Assembly: GCA_001931875.2 (NCBI GenBank)
Contig: MSJH02000610.1
Location: 1-22,068 of the forward strand
Length of the DNA stretch: 22,068 nucleotides
From: Byssochlamys sp. IMV 00236
Lineage: Eukaryota > Ascomycota > Eurotiomycetes > Eurotiales > Thermoascaceae
Direction: 5' to 3'
Shown: one piece after another, positions 19,198 through 22,068 of the stretch
Layout: every line of letters starts with the position of its first letter
Numbering within the stretch: position 1 is the stretch's first letter
Translations under genes and position numbers: made by a program
Notes under the pieces: generated by a model
What the model saw: only the letters and a program-made list of their open reading frames with translations
Told to the model about the DNA's origin: nothing
Databases searched by the model: none

Positions 19198-20203
19198 ATG
19201 TCAGTTACACTATCTCCCTTCACTCGTTCCGATCCTGTTTCGATACCCACATCTAATAATAAAAATACGGATAATGAGCAATCTTACAAGGACATGATTA
19301 AGCAATTAGCTGCACAGGCGCCTGAACCATATGGGGCTATCCCGCCTCTAAAACGAAAGCAAAAGAAGAAAAGACCTAAAGAGACAACAATACGACGATT
19401 ATCCTATGTTGAGAATTGGCTTGCAGTAGACAGTAAAGAAAGTATACCTGACGAAGAGGATTTGGTAAGCACACATATGATTTTTTTTTGTATCTGTTTC
19501 TAATCTTTTATAGAAACCATCCTCTCCCTTTCGTAATTTCCTCTCAACTGATTTCCTGGTGTTACCTTTACATATGCCACCACCTTCATTAAGCGCACAA
19601 AATGAAGAACTTCCTATATATGACAGTAGACCATCATCAGAGATAGATCTTCTTCATATGGAAGAAGTAGAAGAAGAGGACGATGAAGATGAAGAAGAAG
19701 ACGATGAGATCGAGTATGATATACCAGATGAACAGCAACGACCTAAAACGTTGACAAAACAAAGATCTATCCCGTCGTTTTCCAAATCGGTCAGACCGTC
19801 TACATCGACAACCAAATCCTATGCCATGTCATCATCCCCACCGCATCAAGAAGAATCCAGCAGTTGGATAGAAACACTGCGTCGATCGCTCGTCCTGTCT
19901 ACCTCCCCTCGCCAGGCCAAACAGCTGATTCCGATGCCACTTCCACCACCTAAACCCCGTATGCGTAAGAGAAGATCAGAAGCAACGACACAGCCTAGGT
20001 TTAATCCAGAGACGAATACATACACAAGAGATACCCGATCAAATCCTGATCATTTAAGAATGATCTCGGCAGAATTAAATATGATGAGAGCTAGGAAGCT
20101 ATCAAGTCCTTTGAAACCCAGAGGATTTTTACCGAGACGTACGGATGTGTTTATACGTGGTGAGAACAGACGAAAATCTTTATTATGTAATGAAGTAACT
20201 TGA
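19198..20203 (+). CDS. Unrecognised, mostly disordered protein with an acidic tract
   Basis: Two exons (19198-19464 and 19514-20203, phase 0, intron GTAAGC...TATAG) encode 318 residues that I do not recognise. The N-terminal part has a basic run (LKRKQKKKRPKETTIRRL, about 59-76), which could be a nuclear localisation signal, next to SYVENWLAVDSKE. After the junction (residue 90) comes KPSSPFRNFLSTDF, then a run of Glu/Asp (HMEEVEEEDDEDEEEDDEIE, about 137-156). A Ser/Thr-rich region with SWIETLRRSLVLS, a proline stretch (MPLPPPKPRMRKRR) and a basic C-terminus with PRGFLPRR follow. The ATG at 19198 follows a CT-rich leader and a short CACACA run. Short amphipathic blocks between disordered parts suggest a protein-interaction or regulatory role, but no function can be assigned. 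Clean splicing supports a real gene. Confidence 0.65.
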
Positions 20204-20629
20204 ATTCTCTTTTATACTATCTTTTGTTTATTGTAAATAATTATCCCCTCTCACCCTTTTTCCCTCTCTTTCCCTTCTCGTTCCTCTTTGCATATATTAA
20301 AATTCTCATATATATATATATATATATATTATATCTTTTCCTGCTTCTTTATTATTTCATAAAGAATATTTTTCTGTGTGAATAGAGCTAATGTAGGGCA
20401 AAGAGAAGGGAAAGGGGGTAAATAAACGGACTTTACAATTAAAAGAGTAACAGTAAGGGCAAACATTTACTTTACACAAGTGTAACAATCACTCTACTAC
20501 ATAGCATTGACAGTGCCAGATGGACGATTTTGCTTATTTCATTTGTTGAATGAATATAAACATTCCATTTTTACGCTAAGCTTACTTTGGATAAGGTCGT
20601 TTTTTAAACATTGAAAGTCAAAGACATAC
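20204..20629. other. Spacer with AT dinucleotide repeat, 3' of the acidic-protein gene
   Basis: AT- and CT-rich sequence with no credible gene. It contains the TA repeat at 20309-20329, and beyond about 20390 a stretch that may already belong to the transposon relic to the right. Confidence 0.45.
20309..20329 (+). repeat. (TA)n dinucleotide repeat
   Basis: About ten TA units in a row, read directly. Likely length-variable and able to form cruciform-like structures. Confidence 0.85.
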
Positions 20630-21400
20630 GCATTGACAACCTCTGTTCTAGGTCATTGTTCTATTTCCATCAAAGACATTTGTCATTGATAAAGAACTTT
20701 CATCCTACCCCTCAGTTACATGGGCTACGTCAAGGTGATCGACTCTCACCGTTACTGTTTAGCTTGGCCATTGAACCGCTTCTTCGTACAATCCTGACTA
20801 ATAACCAGCTTCGAGGTGTGTCCTTACACTCAGTTCCAGCCTCACGTAATAACAAGCCATGGCCCTACTTATTCCCCTGGATCCACCTTCGCCTGAGAAC
20901 AATAGACCCATCTCTATCAAACGTCAAAGTCATGTTGATGATCTGGGGATGTTTCTCTCTCACCCGTCTGAAAGGCCATACCTCCTCGATCTTCTCTCGC
21001 TCTATGATCGTGCGTTCAGCGCAAAGATCAACCTTAATAAAAATGTCATCATGTCTCTCTCTCTCTCTGGAAGAAGCTATTCTGAATGAATTTTTATTGC
21101 CCAATGCCGCCTTGGGTTACCCGCTCTATTCTTCTCAGCACCAGCTGGGCGCCTATTTGGCCACTGTCAAAACGAAAACAATTAGGCATGTTCATCTGTT
21201 AAAAGATCGACTTCTGTCTACACAAGGCACAGATCTAGTGACCAACTCTTTGTTACTTTGCCAACTGTGACATCCCCTATGTATCATTCCTGTACCTGGA
21301 CAATGGCTTAATGACATTCAAACTGTCATCCGTAAGTTCCTGCTGCCCTTTTGGCCAACGCCGTTCTGATTTACACTGTGTCAACTTGGTAAAAAAAAGA
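20630..21400 (+). mobile_element. Broken LINE (non-LTR retrotransposon) reverse transcriptase fragment
   Basis: Pieces of a non-LTR reverse transcriptase lie on the plus strand. First comes HGLRQGDRLSPLLFSLAIEP (about 20728-20787), the typical RT block (RQGDPLSPLLF in intact relatives). The palm block with HVDDLGMFLS (about 20934-20963) is in a different frame and has His where intact elements have Tyr or Phe before x-D-D. Then come LGYPLYSSQHQLGAYLA and a closing part with a TGA at 21268-21270. After it, VPGQWLNDIQTVIRKF and LLPFWPTPF continue with a further stop. At least two frame changes and two stops show it is dead. No poly-A tail or target-site duplication is certain. The RT class is confident; the exact clade (L1-like or other) and the ends are not. 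Confidence 0.8.
21053..21068 (+). repeat. (CT)n microsatellite inside the LINE relic
   Basis: Eight TC/CT units in a row. The RT reading frame changes across this tract, so slippage here is a likely cause of one of the frame breaks. Confidence 0.7.
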
Positions 21401-21632
21401 AATTGACGCATTCTTGAATACATACTTGAATACACACTAGAAAATATTGTGAATTGGAAAAATAAGCAAGAAAATAAAAAAGACAAGCTTATTGACCGTC
21501 TGTGTCTACCATTAATTGCTGAAATAATCTCTTGCAATAAAAGATAAAGTCTAGAACGATAAAATAGGCGTTGGTTTCTTTGTTGAAAGAACAAAATATT
21601 GTTTATTGATATTTTTTGTAGTGTTTTTTTGG

Positions 21633-22068
21633 TTAAGTCTCTTTATCTTTGAAAAGAATCCGCTCTTCCCAACATCTAGCACTGTTTGCTTCAGTTTTCT
21701 CCTTGTTTTTTCTATCGTCTTTGAAGAAATCAACTTCTTCCTTTTCTTCAAGTTCTGACAACGTGTTGAAGATGGTAGTATGGCTTCCTTTTTTGTTGAT
21801 CAAGGGCTTCAACTCAGAGAAAGTATTGAAGCCATCAGCTGACAACTTTAGCTTTCTCTTTAATTTTTCGTCGTTCTTAACCTTGACCAGCAGATCACCA
21901 ATTTTGCTTCTGTCGATTTCTAGATACGCGAATGTTCTTAAGAGGAACGAAGCACATTCCAACAAGCTATCCTCCGAAACAATTGGATGATCCCTCACCC
22001 TTAGAGGATTGATGGGATACAATCCATCATTGTAAAATCTAAGACTGTGGAAGGACCATAGTCTTTTG
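21633..22068 (-). CDS. Unrecognised partial reading frame running off the right edge
   Basis: A minus-strand frame is open from the window edge to a stop at 21633-21635, giving about 145 residues with no start inside the window. It includes RLWSFHSLRFYNDGLYPINP, VSEDSLLECASFLLRTFAYL, ADGFNTFSELKPLINKKG and a Lys/Glu-rich tail with EELEEK-like charge. I do not recognise it. It could be the 3' exon of a cellular gene or the C-terminal piece of another mobile element, given the LINE debris next to it. A 113-codon frame on the opposite strand (21649-21990) overlaps it and is Phe/Ser-rich, as expected for an antisense shadow of a charged protein. Confidence that it is truly coding is moderate to low. 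Confidence 0.4.
   Translation of the reverse strand, partial: KRLWSFHSLRFYNDGLYPINPLRVRDHPIVSEDSLLECASFLLRTFAYLEIDRSKIGDLLVKVKNDEKLKRKLKLSADGFNTFSELKPLINKKGSHTTIFNTLSELEEKEEVDFFKDDRKNKEKTEANSARCWEERILFKDKET

Noticed and set aside
21649..21990. 113-codon plus-strand frame opposite the right-edge gene
   Set aside because: Phe/Ser-rich antisense translation of a Lys/Glu-rich frame; the minus frame is longer and stays open to the edge.
1..22068. CRISPR array, bacterial operon, tRNA or rRNA gene, or biosynthetic or defence gene cluster
   Set aside because: No regularly spaced repeats, no recognisable tRNA or rRNA sequence, and the genes are unrelated eukaryotic housekeeping genes with spliceosomal introns.

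Overview
This window reads as nuclear DNA of an early-diverging, Mucorales-like fungus. The basis is AT-rich spacers and introns, genes split by many short introns (47-87 nt, mostly GTAAG...AG, some with CTAAC-like branch sites), and a protein set that includes Vtc4, Rax2, Ssn3/Cdk8 and a mitochondrial propionyl-CoA carboxylase alpha chain. The clade is inferred from protein flavour and gene content, not from a search.

Layout, left to right. A decayed FAR1/MULE-type transposase fragment (13-430, minus) is followed by a mitochondrial carrier of the Mtm1/SLC25A39-40 type (671-1810, plus). Then come the exosome cofactor C1D/Rrp47 (1827-2570, minus), a dienelactone-hydrolase family enzyme (2662-3649, minus) and the exosome core subunit Rrp41/Ski6 (3970-4925, plus). 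The large polarity marker Rax2 (5061-9130, minus) is followed by an unrecognised membrane-plus-coiled-coil protein (10089-10844, plus). Next are the polyphosphate polymerase Vtc4 (10944-13158, minus), propionyl-CoA carboxylase alpha (13211-15553, minus), the Mediator kinase Ssn3/Cdk8 (15658-17188, plus), a degenerate kinase-fold protein (17200-18496, minus) and a disordered acidic protein of unknown function (19198-20203, plus). The right end holds a broken LINE-type reverse transcriptase (about 20630-21400, plus) and an unrecognised reading frame running off the edge (21633-22068, minus).

The central 18 kb is compact. Two convergent pairs have stop codons only 16 and 11 nt apart, one divergent pair shares a 104-bp promoter, and one tandem pair is separated by 52 bp. 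Mobile-element debris is confined to the two ends. Exon-intron structures were rebuilt by joining reading frames at GT/AG sites, with every join checked for phase; none has transcript support here.

The genes are mainly housekeeping: RNA exosome (two genes), polyphosphate and phosphate handling, propionate/odd-chain catabolism, mitochondrial carrier transport, cell polarity and Mediator-linked transcription. I see no convincing new multi-gene system. The items most worth a second look are the pseudokinase, the propionyl-CoA carboxylase route in a fungus, the GC-AG intron in VTC4, the ATG-only coding exon of SKI6, and the very short intergenic spacers.
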